This document shows positions 1 to 10,809 of a stretch of 64,000 bases of DNA, one piece after another; position 1 is the stretch's first letter, and every line of letters starts with the position of its first letter. The position numbers were made by a program, and so were the translations under genes. The notes under the pieces were generated by a model. The model saw only the letters and a program-made list of their open reading frames with translations. It was not told the DNA's origin and searched no databases. This stretch comes from Ottelia alismoides (lineage: Eukaryota; Streptophyta; Magnoliopsida; Alismatales; Hydrocharitaceae), in contig JAZKJV010000150.1 in assembly GCA_037367405.1 (NCBI GenBank), positions 1 through 64,000 on the forward strand, given 5' to 3'.

Positions 1-1990
1 TTGCTTCATCCTTGCTACGTTACTATATTCCTCAGTTGGCTTCGGCTCATGGTCTTAGCATATCATCCAGCATGTCTCAGCTTTGTTTTGAATACAGTGT
101 TTCTACTGATGGGTCTGGAGATGTGTCTACGCAAGAACCTTTGAAGGAGCCTAGCATACAGATTGAGGAGATCCCCAATGACCAGGATGTACCTATTGCA
201 CTTCGGAATCACAAGTGTACGTGTGCATCATATCCTCTCACTTCTCATGTTTCTTTCGATCGCCTGGCAGGGAATTTCAGGAGGTTTGCAGTTGGTTTAT
301 CTGTCATGGAGATTCCAAGGACTTACCAAGAGGCTGTGAAAGAGCTGGTGGCATCATGCCATGGAAGAGGAGATGGTCATGTTACTGTTGCGTGGTACAT
401 GGAGCTTGGTCCATGCTCCTTCTAAAATGTCTATTGTTAGTTGCAAATGGGTGTTTACTGTCAAACACCATGCATGTGGAAGTTTTGAACGTTACAAGGT
501 CAGATTAGTTTCGCATGGATTTACTCAAATTTATGGGGTGGACTATCCGGACACATTCTTACCCGTTGATCGTCACTCCACACTTCGAGTTATCCTTATT
601 ATAGTTGTGGTAGGCGATTGGTCTTTATTTCAACTTGATGTCAAAAATGCATTTCTATATGGAGATCTTCAGGGAAGTCTACATGCAGGGCCCGGTTCCA
701 GAAGCACTCAGACCGGATTGAGAAGCAGGGATCCAAGAGATCAAATGCATATCATTCATTGTTTAATAGGACCCGCAAAGGTACAAACGCTATATGTTGA
801 TGATAACCTTGTTACAAGAGATGATGTACTGGGGATCAAAAAGACAAAAGACTATCTTGGTCAACAGTTTGTGACCAAGTATCTTGGCACCCTACAATAC
901 TTTTTGGGGTTAGAGTTAGCCAAAAATCAATAGAGCCTTGTGATGACCAAAAGAAAATATGTTAGAGATATGCTAGTTGAGACATGCATGATTGGGCGTT
1001 GGCATGCCACTACTCCTATGGATCCAAGCATGAGGCTATACAATGATGATACAGAGGAGGTGGATAAGAGAAGATAGAGAGAATTAGTGGAAATGCTATT
1101 TATGTTACCATCAGTACGAGAGATATCTCCTTTGTAGTTAGTCAGGTCAGTAAGTTTATGGAGCAGCCTAGAAAGGTACATATGGATGCAGTATATATGA
1201 TATTGAGGTACTTGAAGTCATCCCCAAGAGCAGGATTGTTGTTCAGAAAAAGGACATCTCTCACTATCACAACTTGCGCAGATGCAGACTATGCAGGATG
1301 TCCTAAGGATAGGAAGTCTGCCTCAAGCTTTGCAATATTTGTTGGCAATTGCATGTCAAAAAATATCTGTTGGCAACTCTTTAATGTCATGGAAGAGCAA
1401 GAAACAGGCCGTGGTTTCCAGGTCTAGTGATGAATAAGAATATAGAGTTATGATACAAGGGAGTATATAGATGATATAGGTCCGAGCTGTTTTAAATTAC
1501 TTATATAATAATGCCACTTCCTATGCACTTGCAATACGATAATCAGACAACCTAATTCATTACAAATAATCTTGATTTTCATTCAAGAAATAAACATATT
1601 GAAGTGACTGCCACTATATATGGGATATGATTCAGAAAAGCTTTATTTCTACGTCCCATATAATCTTAGGGGAATAAACTACAAACATTTTCACCAAGAC
1701 CTTACTAGGGTAAGTCATATCGCGATATATCGGTGATATATCAACGATATATAGGTATCGACGGATTACAGATATGTCGTCGATATGACCGATATTTTCC
1801 CATGCAAGGACAATTCCTTCACAAAATTGAGTCGATTTTGGTGATATAGCTCCGATGTATCAACAATATATCATATTGACAAGTAGTCTATATCGATACC
1901 AATATTATCTACCTTGGGCCTTACTCAGAGGACCCTTTTAGGAGTGTACATCCAAGCTGAGCATGATTGATATCTATGCTCCATCTTGAG
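1..1990 (+). pseudogene. Ty1/Copia polyprotein remnant (RT and RNase H)
   Basis: This is the 3' half of a Copia polyprotein, entering from the window's left edge. Reverse transcriptase blocks are readable at about 430-670 ([23 protein letters not shown]) and 790-910 (YVDDNLVTRDD in place of the usual YVDD-ILV). RNase H follows at about 1160-1350 ([11 protein letters not shown]). Codons matching the extreme C-terminus, with an AKLSMIDIYAP-like end, lie just before the 3' LTR. The frame is broken by several stops and shifts and by a short insertion at 1707-1918, so it is dead. It closely resembles the Copia at 23641-31297 and is probably the same family. No 5' LTR is in the window. Confidence 0.85.
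1707..1918. mobile_element. AT-rich MITE-like insertion in the Copia RNase H tail
   Basis: A 212-bp block rich in GATATATC and ATATCGG motifs interrupts the Copia frame. It lies between two copies of CCTTACT (1700-1706 and 1919-1925), which look like a target-site duplication of 7-8 bp. Its ends are roughly inverted (AGGGTA at the left, CAAGGTAGATA reading inward from the right). Removing it and one duplicate restores homology with the same stretch of the 23641-31297 Copia. Duplication size suggests an hAT-type MITE, but the inverted ends are weak. Confidence 0.6.
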
Positions 1991-1998
1991 GGGGAGAG

Positions 1999-2139
1999 TA
2001 GTGATATTATTATGTCTATGTACTATTTCACACTTTATATTTATTTCTTACATCTTATGTAATTTACCCATGGGTTACTCCTCTATATAAGAGAGCTCTA
2101 GGGTTCATTGGAATATAAATTTTGATCTTTTTCCCAACA
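1999..2139 (+). repeat. 3' LTR of Copia remnant
   Basis: This LTR of about 141 bp follows a purine-rich tract (TTGAGGGGGAGAG) at 1986-1998 and ends in CCCAACA. It shares the core TACCCATGGGTT, CTATATAAGAGAG and AGGGTTC with the 143-bp LTRs at 23641-23783 and 31156-31297. The first base pair after the purine tract is TA rather than TG. The TATA-like CTATATAA lies at about 2083-2090. Confidence 0.75.
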
Positions 2140-2439
2140 AATTCTATGATACCATGTCCAATGAACAAGCCACTCATAAGGATATGAATTTTCTGAAGTA
2201 GCAAAAAGTTGATGCAGCATGGAGCAACAAATTGAGGCTCAATTAGGGCTCTCCATCGATTCAGTTTTCTATTACTAAATTAGGGTTTTATTTTCTGTCT
2301 GATTAATTCAAGACACTATTTCATCGACCTTGTTGCTTTATACATATAGTTTCTCAGTCAATTCGCATTATATGACTGGGACAAGCCTAAAGCCTTCAGG
2401 TACATCGTCGACAAGCAAATGGCGGATAAGAGCCTCGGG

Positions 2440-2975
2440 TTGAGTGGGAACTAAATGGGAGGGATGGCATAAGCAAAGGTGGGATAGCACTAATACTCTT
2501 TCTGACTATGCGCATTGCTTCAATCAGATCCTAATTAAATCATGGTCAATATAATTTATTTATGATTATTTTAGTCAATTTAAGTAAGGAGATCGTGTGC
2601 GGTCTCCAATTAATGAGTTGGTCAATTAAATCAATTAGTTACTCAGTTAGAGTTAATTTAGGAGTCAATTAGGATTTTGTTTTGATTTGAATTTTATTCT
2701 ATTTCTATTTTTGCAATCCCACTCCTATTATATAAAGGGGATGGTAGTCTAATATTTTAAATAATTAAAGTTGAAATTAAATTGAGATTTATCTTATTGA
2801 GCTCTCCCCCACTCTACTCTCCCTCTATGTGATCTTCATGGTTCTTCTCCAATTCTCTCGCAATCGTAGAGTTTTCTCGTCTTTCACAAAATAATTATTT
2901 CACCATCAAAATATTTTTTTTCACCATAGGAATTTCTTGTGTGCATCAGCAAGTTATTTGGGCCTAATTAGGCAA
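2440..2975 (+). repeat. possible LTR fragment with TATA box
   Basis: This AT-rich stretch has no ORF. It contains ATTATATAAAGGGG at 2727-2740 followed by a pyrimidine-rich leader (CTCTCCCCCACTCTACTCTC), a layout common in plant LTR promoters and their R/U5 regions. No paired LTR or target duplication was seen, so this is a guess from composition. The DNA from 2140 to 2440 shows nothing recognisable. Confidence 0.3.
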
Positions 2976-3066
2976 GAAGGGCCAAAGGAAAAAAAAGGGG
3001 GAAGCTGAGAGTTATTTAGAAAGAAGGGAGATTTGAAGAAAAAAATATCATAAAAAAAAGAATTAT

Positions 3067-6000
3067 TTTTTTGAGGCTCAAAAAAGGGGGACGCACTCGC
3101 TGGTGCTCGCCCCAAAAATATATTAACAAAAAGGAGGAGAACAAGAAATACTTACAGGGGGGTGAAGAGATAAGAGGGTGCAGAAGGGGATAAGCACAAA
3201 AGACGAACCACTCGGCAAACAATTGTCGTTACATAATTACGGACACCAATCTGAAATAAGTCTATTCGCCAAAATGCTAACGTTCTCCGTATAGAATCGC
3301 ATGCCCGAGAAAATAGCGTCATTCCTGGCCCACCAAATGGACCACAGTCGCGCGATAGGCCCCAAAATGTCGCCTCATGCCCTCGATCTGTTCGACCAAA
3401 GGATGTCGCAGAAGTATTCAATGTTGTCCGCACGAGCCCAACCCACATCGTCCCAGATTCCCGCAACCAAAGTACACCGAAAGAAAAGATGATCGTGAGA
3501 TTCGTCATCAATACGGCAGAGATGGCAGATGGCGTTAGTCTGGGGAAAAAAGTTGGCACACCGATCCCTGGTCATCAAGTGCCGCTGACGAAGTAGCCAT
3601 AAGAAGATGGTGATGCACTCCGGCAGGCGCAAACCCCAAAAGAAAGCACAGTCACGCACCATGGTGGAGGACGAAGTAGTCGGAGTAGAGAGCAAGGTCC
3701 AATAAGCCTTACGCGTGCAAAAGGCCCCATCCTTCCAACGCCAATGGTCCCGCTGATCGAAGGGGGCAGCCGCAGAGTTGAGAGCCTCCATCAACGAAGC
3801 GAAATCCGCCACCCCCTGATCCGATAAAATTCCAGAAAACCGAGGGCTCCAATACCCGTCCGACCAGCAATCCGTGACCGAAACGAGCCTTTCCGAGGAA
3901 AGCGCAAACAATCTCGGGAAGCGCGCGTTGAGAGGGCCACCCGCAAGCCAGTCGTCCAGCCAAAACTTAAAGGATTCCCCCGACCCAAGGATCGGGGTGA
4001 AGAGCGCAAAATTCCTCCGCAAAGTAGACGAGATGCCGCGCCAGAAGGGGGAAGAGTGGAGATGCAAAGCCCCCCGCTGCAGCTCAAACCAATCGCTGCC
4101 CAAAAGCGCACGAAGGACGTTGCACAGAAAGGAATCGTCCTTGCCCCAGATTTTGCTCACCCATTTGAGAAGTAAAGCATCGTTAACCAGGTCCAATCTC
4201 CGAACGCCAAGCCAACTGCAGCGCTTAGGCAAAGTCACCACATCCCAAGTGACGAGATGCATCCCCCTGCCGCTCCCGTCAGAACGACCCCAAAGGAAGC
4301 GCCGCATGCATTTTTCCAACCGAAGACGGATCCCCACAAGCATTCTCCTCACGGATAGGAAATATACCGGAATAGAAGATAGGATGGATTTAAGGAGGAC
4401 CAGGCGACCTCCCCGAGAAAGCAAGGCGGCCCTCCAGCCCGCAAGACGCGCCTCCAACCGCTCCGAAATAGCCCGTCAATCCGCCGACCGGGGCCCTCCC
4501 CACCGAAAGGGGAACGCCAAGATATGTAAATGGAAGCTCCCCAGGCACAGAACCCAGCAATCGGCCACATTCCTCCGCCTCCGAAGGAGGCGACATGCCC
4601 AAAAGTAACCACAATTGATTTGGAAGCATTAATCGACATCCCAGATAGCTCACCAAAAATAGCAAGAGGTATTGGCCATACCCGCCACCTCGTCCGGGCT
4701 GCCTTCAATAAAGCAAATCGTATCGTCCGCGAATTGAAGCAAAGGCACGCATGCATCCCCCTTGCGGAAGCCGTTAGTGAGGCCCGCCCCAATGACGCGG
4801 TCCACCATACGCGCCAAGACATCAGAGGCCAGAACGAAGAGAGAAGGGGCGCCAGGGGGCAACCCTGACGCACCCCCTGCGAGGCTGAAACGAGCCACCA
4901 ACCGGCCGCCCATTAATTAAAACAGAGAGCGAGACCGTGGAGACACATCTGCGCATCCAAGCAATCCACAAATTAGGGAAGCCCCTTCTACGCAAGGCCG
5001 ACCAAAGGAATCGCCAATCAATTGAATCATATGCCTTGGCAAAATCATTTTTCCATAGCACCCCCTTCCTTTTTTCTTTCTTCCAAACCGCCACCATCTC
5101 AGATGCGACAACGATGCAGTCCGCAATATGTCTTCCCTTAATGAATGCCCCTTGGACGGGGGAGATAAGGCCATCCAAGATCCGAGCGAGGCGAATGGCC
5201 AAGGATTTAGCGACAATAAGATAAATACCGTTGGAAACTGAAATTGGCTGAAAATCGTCCAAGCGCAGCGCCGGGTTTTTCTTAGGAATGAGCACAATAT
5301 TCGCCCGGTTGATGCGGTCGAAGCCGAGATTCCCAACACAAAAATCAGAGACGACGTCAAAAACATCCGCCGCGACAGTCTCCCAAAGTCGCGGTAAAAG
5401 GCAACGGAGAACCCGTCCGGCCCCGGCAGGAGTCTTGATTTAACGCCCATACAGCAGCTTTAATCTCCTCAAAAGAGAACGGACGGATAAGGTTCTCGGA
5501 TCCGCGACCGAGAGAGGGAACATCCAGCCCAAGCCAACGCCACCGGCGCGGAGGGAGAGAAGAGGAGATACATCTGAAATGATCAATGATGGCACTCCCC
5601 ATCTCCCTATCCCCGTGACCACCGCGTCATTGATAGAGATGGACCGTATCATATTACAACGCCTCCGATTGCTAGCGACCCGGTGAAAGAATGTCGTGTT
5701 CGCATCGCCATCTTTAATCCATTTTTCCCGCGAGCGCTGGCGCCACCCCAAGGTTCTTTTCTTATCCTCCTCCCGCACCCGAGCGATAGCAGAAGAACGA
5801 TCCCGAAGCTCGTCAGAAGAGAGTTCACGCGCGTTTTCCGTGGTATCAAAATGCATGATGATTTCTTCGTCATGGGCACGCGCCGCCCGCCGCGCTTGTC
5901 TGGTAGAAAATTTGAATTCAGCGAGAACCCTCCGAAGGGAAGAAAGCTTCTGGTTAAGTCTAGATGCCGCAGAGCCAAAGACTGGAACCTGAGTCCAATG

Positions 6001-8810
6001 AATTCTGGACTAAGGATCTAAAATTGGGTTCCAAGAGCCAACATTTTTCATATCGGAAAGGCCCCCGAGGGTTTATGCCGTCACCAGAGTCCCAAATAAT
6101 GGGAGAATTATCCAAGAATGAGCGGGGGCGGGAAGAAACCGAGCATAGGGGGAAGGAGTCCATAGACAAGCCATTAACAAGAACCGGTCAATCCGCGAAC
6201 GTGAAGAGTTATTCCGCCAAGTGTAGGAAATATCGCTCAGGACCAAATCAGAGAGAGCCAAGTCATCAATAACGTCCAAAAATTCATGTGAGCCAGGGTC
6301 GCGGCCGCCCCTGCCGCGAGGCCGATCGGACGAATGAACGGTGACGTTGAAGTCACCCCCCATAATCCAAGGTAATCCCGAAAATAAGTTCGTCGCCTCC
6401 CGCAAGTCCTCCCATAATTCGCGACGTAAAATATGGCACGTCAGAGCGTAAATACATGAGAACACCATCATAGCAGAGGAATCGACCCGTTGTAAAGCAA
6501 CTGAAATCATATGACGACCGGCAAGCATGGAGCTAAATGAGAACACACGAGATCGCCATGTCACAAGGAATCCCCAACGAAACCAACCGCATTAACCGCA
6601 CGGAAATCATCAAACGGACCAGCACCAAAAGAACGCCACGAATAATCGTCAAGGGCCGCCAATTTTGTTTCTTGAATAAAGGCAATGTCACAACACCATT
6701 CTGAGAGACGCAAGCCTAGGGAACGACGTTTGGTCCAAGTCCCCTAGGCCGCGGACATTCCATGAAAGGATCTTCATTAAAGGAACCTGGAAGTATGCCC
6801 CCAAAAGAAAACGCCGAACAAGGGACCACCAATCAGTAAGTGCCGGGGTTCGCCCCGGGTCATCAGCTTCCGAGTGACCATCGCACCCTCGAATGCCACG
6901 AACACCCACAGCCTCAGCCACGGCGTCCCTCAGAGAAGAGCAAGAATGAACCACCCGAGGCCCAAGGATTGGACGAGCTCGCCTGCTGTACGTTGATTCG
7001 AATCGTCTGAGAGAAGGGCCCATTGATCGGCTGATAGTTGGAAGCCAGGAAGAGTCGGAGAAGGCGATGAGACCTCATGCAAGATAGGGGTGGACCGCAC
7101 TGGAGTCGTGTGAGAAGCAACCAAGGTTGGAGAAGCATCCAGGCGGAGGGCCTCAATTTGAATCACAAATGAATCGGGCAAGGTGGTCCGAGTACGCTGA
7201 TAAATGGGCCGCGGCCAAGATCCGAAGTGCTGTATATCACCGACCCGCAAGTTGTGGAGATCCGCCGAGCGATCCAAATATTGCACCCCGTAATCCAGGC
7301 GCCGATCCGAACCGAGGGAAAATAGAAGCCGAATCGACCTCGGGGAATCCCCACGATAGGAAGTTCAGAAGAACGGGCGATAGTTGCGGGGCCAAAAGGC
7401 GTCTCGAAGGAATCCAAGACGTCATGCGTGCATGGCGACTCTTCGGTAGAAGCTATAGAATGCTCCACGTGGCAGGACGGAACCGAAACGTCACACGCCA
7501 TGTGATGCGGCTGGATCGAAGCTTCGTCCTCCCGAGTCATCCCGACGTCGACCGTCGGCGTCGACAGGATCGGATCCTCGGCCACCGCCGGCGAAGCAGA
7601 AACCGTCGGAAAAGGGGGAATAACAGAGAGCTCCGGCTTGAAGCACCAACGACCGAATCTTGAGAGACTCGAAGAAAGTCCGACCAGGCGCATCTTTGAG
7701 AAAACCCTCGCTGCATTCGAAGAGGACGGAGATATGCTTCCAATCGGCCTTCGGCGCGAGCCCATCATCATGATAGAAAGAATATCCCCCAGCGGCGGAA
7801 AGCTTTGTTGAGTGTAGGGAGAGTTCTAGACAAGAAGGGAACGCCTGTAATAGAAGCCATGCAAACCTCGGAAGTAGAAGAAGCACCATCAGCCACACGA
7901 GCGAGCCACCAAAATACGTCATCGTTAGAGCCATGAGCCAGCAAGCAATCCCCGAAGCTCCAAGGAGAGACCGCGCACGCAGCAGTGAGACTGGTCCAGA
8001 GCGCAAATATCCCCCGCGAAAAGAGGACCTAGAGTGGCAAGAAATGCCGTCCTCACCAACTCCCAGTCCACGCCGCACCGACGTGCGACCCCGTAAGCAC
8101 CCAACGAGAATGATGAAGCCCCTCATCCAGCCGTTGCGAAGACGAGTCCGGCCGATGCATAACCTGAACAGAAAGGTCGCCTTGGACGAAGCACCCCCAT
8201 GCGTGGAAGAAGTTGCACCGTTGATCGATCCGCCACCTGCGAGGATCTCAGGACTATGGGTCATCTCCAAAGCACCAGTGAGAATGCCCACGCCCAAGGA
8301 AACCTGATGAGAACTAGAATTCCACCACCTGAGCGAAAGAGCGCACCGGGACCTCTCGCCATGCGAGAGGACCGGTACGGGGTTCAGGCAGCGAACGCAC
8401 CGATAACGAGGAGGGAGGCAACCTTGGCTGAGACGGGCGATGAAGACGGAGCGACCTGCAAGAAGCCCGACGGTGCCCTGTATTCCCGCATGCAAAGCAT
8501 CGCGGAGGAAGGGGACATCGGAAGCGAGGTGACCCCTCTCCCCCGCACCGGAAGCAACGCCGGCCCGCCTTCCTATGAGAGACCGCCCGTCCATTCACCC
8601 TCGCCAGCACCAGCCTCACCCTCAGCATCCACAAAAACGACGCGCTTACCCTTCGCAGCACCCAGAGCTGGAGGCGCATCCCGGAGGACCTCGTGAAAGG
8701 CACGCGCATCGTCCGCCTTCGCGCTCCCCTCGCCCGACCTTGCGCCCGCATCGCTCCCACCGCTTGCACTCCCACTCGCACCTCTCGCACTCCCTCTCGC
8801 ACTCGCCATC
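3067..8810 (-). mobile_element. near full-length L1-type LINE
   Basis: This non-LTR retrotransposon of about 5.7 kb reads leftward. The 5' part holds ORF1 with two zinc knuckles. ORF2 follows with endonuclease, reverse transcriptase and C-terminal zf-RVT domains. The 3' end at about 3067-3120 reads GGGGCGAGCACC...GAGTGCGTCCCCC on the minus strand, a tail motif shared with the LINE at 58046-60706. A-rich runs flank both ends (3052-3066 and 8811-8823) and could be an imperfect target duplication. Both ORFs are frameshifted, so it is probably dead. Base composition is much more GC-rich than the surrounding DNA. Confidence 0.85.
3200..6777 (-). pseudogene. LINE ORF2: endonuclease, reverse transcriptase, zf-RVT
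   Basis: The start chosen is the ATG at 6777, because the protein opens with MKILSWNVRGLGD, the usual first strand of an apurinic-type endonuclease. The endonuclease core GGDFNVT lies at about 6350. The RT region starts near 5700 (KDGDANTTFFHRVAS). It continues with FAKAYDSIDW (about 5030) and RQGCPLAP (about 4870), then the catalytic FADD (about 4720). The zf-RVT domain with CHLCRIDDESHDHLFF is at about 3480-3660. At least five frame changes are needed to read through. In a live element this enzyme nicks DNA and copies LINE RNA at the target. Confidence 0.8.
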
Positions 8811-8812
8811 AA
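6950..8812 (-). pseudogene. LINE ORF1 (gag-like, zinc knuckles)
   Basis: The likely start is the ATG at 8812 or 8809 (MMASARGSARG), giving an Ala/Gly/Arg-rich N-terminus. A frame change near 8573 moves into the frame holding CFRCGGEGSPRFRC and CFACGNTGHRRASC at about 8430-8540, the paired CCHC knuckles typical of plant L1-type ORF1 nucleic-acid-binding proteins. The rest towards 6950 is open in several frames and could not be assigned to one. A 367-codon open frame at 7491-8594 may be only a GC-rich shadow. The product would coat LINE RNA; here it is disrupted. Confidence 0.65.
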
Positions 8813-8943
8813 AAAAAAATTATACGAATGTTTTTTTATTGATCTAACCCTTAATAGCCTTCTCCCGTGATTTCATTTCGTTCCTTATGGAGCATGGTTC
8901 TACCTAAAATTCAGGTATTCCTTCATGTTTTTATATTTATAAT

Positions 8944-9140
8944 CCCTTGTTACATTTCCACGGTGTGCAGCGTGTAGTGTGCCTACCATCCAAAAGACCA
9001 TGGTTCAAATACCCCCTTGTGGTGGTTGTGTTAGGTAGTCGACAATAAGTGTAAAAAATAGCCGGATCTTTCAACATGGATTTGAGCAAGAATCCATGTA
9101 GCTAATCCTACTTAAAGTGGGAGAATGTCTCGCCAATCTC
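8944..9140 (+). mobile_element. tRNA-derived SINE-like copy
   Basis: This matches the minus-oriented SINE at 15700-15933. Shared blocks are a B-box-like GGTTCAAAT near 9003, AACATGGATTTGA, AAGAATCCATGTAG and CTACTTAAAGTGGGAGAA. The A-box side is degenerate. No clear target duplication was found. The rest of 8824-9296 shows no gene. Confidence 0.55.
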
Positions 9141-9296
9141 TGATTATGCTTCCGCATTGTCATTTTCTACAAATACTAAGGGAAGTTAGCTTGCAAGGGT
9201 TAGGATGTAAGAGTTGGAAACCTTGTTAAAGCGAAGATGCAAATATGAAGTATTCATGTAAGCTAGTAACCATAAAAAAGTATATAATGAATAGGT

Positions 9297-9602
9297 TGTT
9301 AGAAAAACAAAATGCAGAAGTGTAATCAGAGATAAGGAATAAGAACATGAAGAACACCGAGATTTTTACGTGGAACCCTATTCCCTAAGGAGCGGGATAA
9401 AATCACGGGAGAATGCCTCAAAGGCTAATGTGTTCATTGCACTTTCTCATATGTTACATGAAGCGCGGGGCTTCTTATATAGCCCCCATTGAGTCTCCAA
9501 ATCTGATTACTGGTAGATGTGGGACTAAATCACTGGATGGTGTAATTGGATACTGGAGGGATCCTATTACCCATCTACACAAGTGACGCATATACTCCAA
9601 CA
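9297..9602 (-). repeat. 3' LTR of LARD copy A
   Basis: The 306-bp LTR reads TGTTAGAA... to ...ACTCCAACA on the plus strand. It holds ACGTGGAACCCTA, GAGCGGGAT and CTTCTTATATAGCC, a TATA-like signal read on the minus strand. These blocks recur in the other LTRs of the family. Confidence 0.75.
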
Positions 9603-9739
9603 CTCCCCCTCAAGATGGAGCATGTAATGCTCAGCTTGAACAAATAGAAAGAAATCACTCAAACTCACAATACAAGGCACTACGAAAAATATCAACTAAA
9701 CGCATATACAACTGTCGTTGTTGTCGAGGACGTTACTTC

Positions 9740-10221
9740 TCATACCTTACAGGTGAGGAGGAATAAAGGAGCTGGAGTGTGAGTCAAATTCGATCTCCTC
9801 GAGCTGGAGTGTGAGTCGAATTCGAGCTCCTCGTCGGAGAACGTGTGCTCTATACTGCGCTTGTCAGAGTCACTGAAACTGAAAAGAGTCTCCTCATCGA
9901 AGTACTCTAGCCCGTTACATGTAGAAGACTGAATCATGTGGACAACTGCTCCATCTATGAAGGGTCGTACTGAAAAGACAGTGGAAAACATCTTCATCGA
10001 AGTCAATGGTCGCTGGAGAATGGAATCTGAAAAAGTCTCCTCCTCGGAGAACTAGGTCTCTCGCATACTAGCTCAGTGAATGGGATCTCTACTCTGAAGT
10101 CCCTATGAAACCACATAAAAATCCTAGCCCACAATGGCATAGAGAATGTAATATCTACTCTTGAGTCCCTATGGATCACATGAAAAGTCTGAGACCAAAA
10201 ACAAAGATGGGGACCACACAA
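9740..10221 (-). other. open frame shared with LARD copy C
   Basis: Minus-strand frames here encode HRDSRV and VFMWFHRDxRVE-like motifs, followed after a frame change by EYFDEETLF and FSDSDKRSIEHTFSDEE. The plus-strand LARD at 55561-60779 has matching words in the same order (HRDSRVE, VFMWFHRDSRVE, FSDEETISD) at about 57219-57600. The frame has no good ATG and resembles no family I know. The shared reading may only reflect DNA homology between copies. Confidence 0.3.
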
Positions 10222-10809
10222 ATGATGATCGCAAACATGTGTGAATCAAAGTGAAGACTCGGAACCAATATCAAAGTCGAGTCTGAATATGAACTGTAGA
10301 GTCTGAAATCTAGCCTGGAGAATCTGGAAACTTTGACCTATACAACTCTCCATAATACTCCCCCTTTCTACCATACTTGTCGGAACACAATGACATCGAC
10401 AAAGTTGGGAGAAGAAAAGAAAAGGGGAAAAACAAAAACCACAAGAGTTGATCTCACAAATTTTTTTCAATTTTTCTTTTCGTATTTTTTTCAAATCATT
10501 TTTTTCTCGGCTATTTCCTTTCCTGTTTTTAAGAGGTCTCCTTTTTTCAAGCGTGCAGGTTTTTCGTATGCTCCTTTTCAAAAGAAATATCCATCATCCC
10601 TTTTTTTGTGAAAAAATGGCCCAAAATTACAGCTCATCCCAATTGGGCTTACAAAAAAACAGTTGCCTCCTTTTTTATCTTCCCCCCCCACCCTCCCCCC
10701 GCTTTTAAAAAAATAGGCCACTCCCCTTTTTTCATGACCTTTTCATCTTTCTTCCTCTTTTTGATACAATGCAGCAGTAGGCCCGTTGAGCCTCAAATAA
10801 AAATATCCT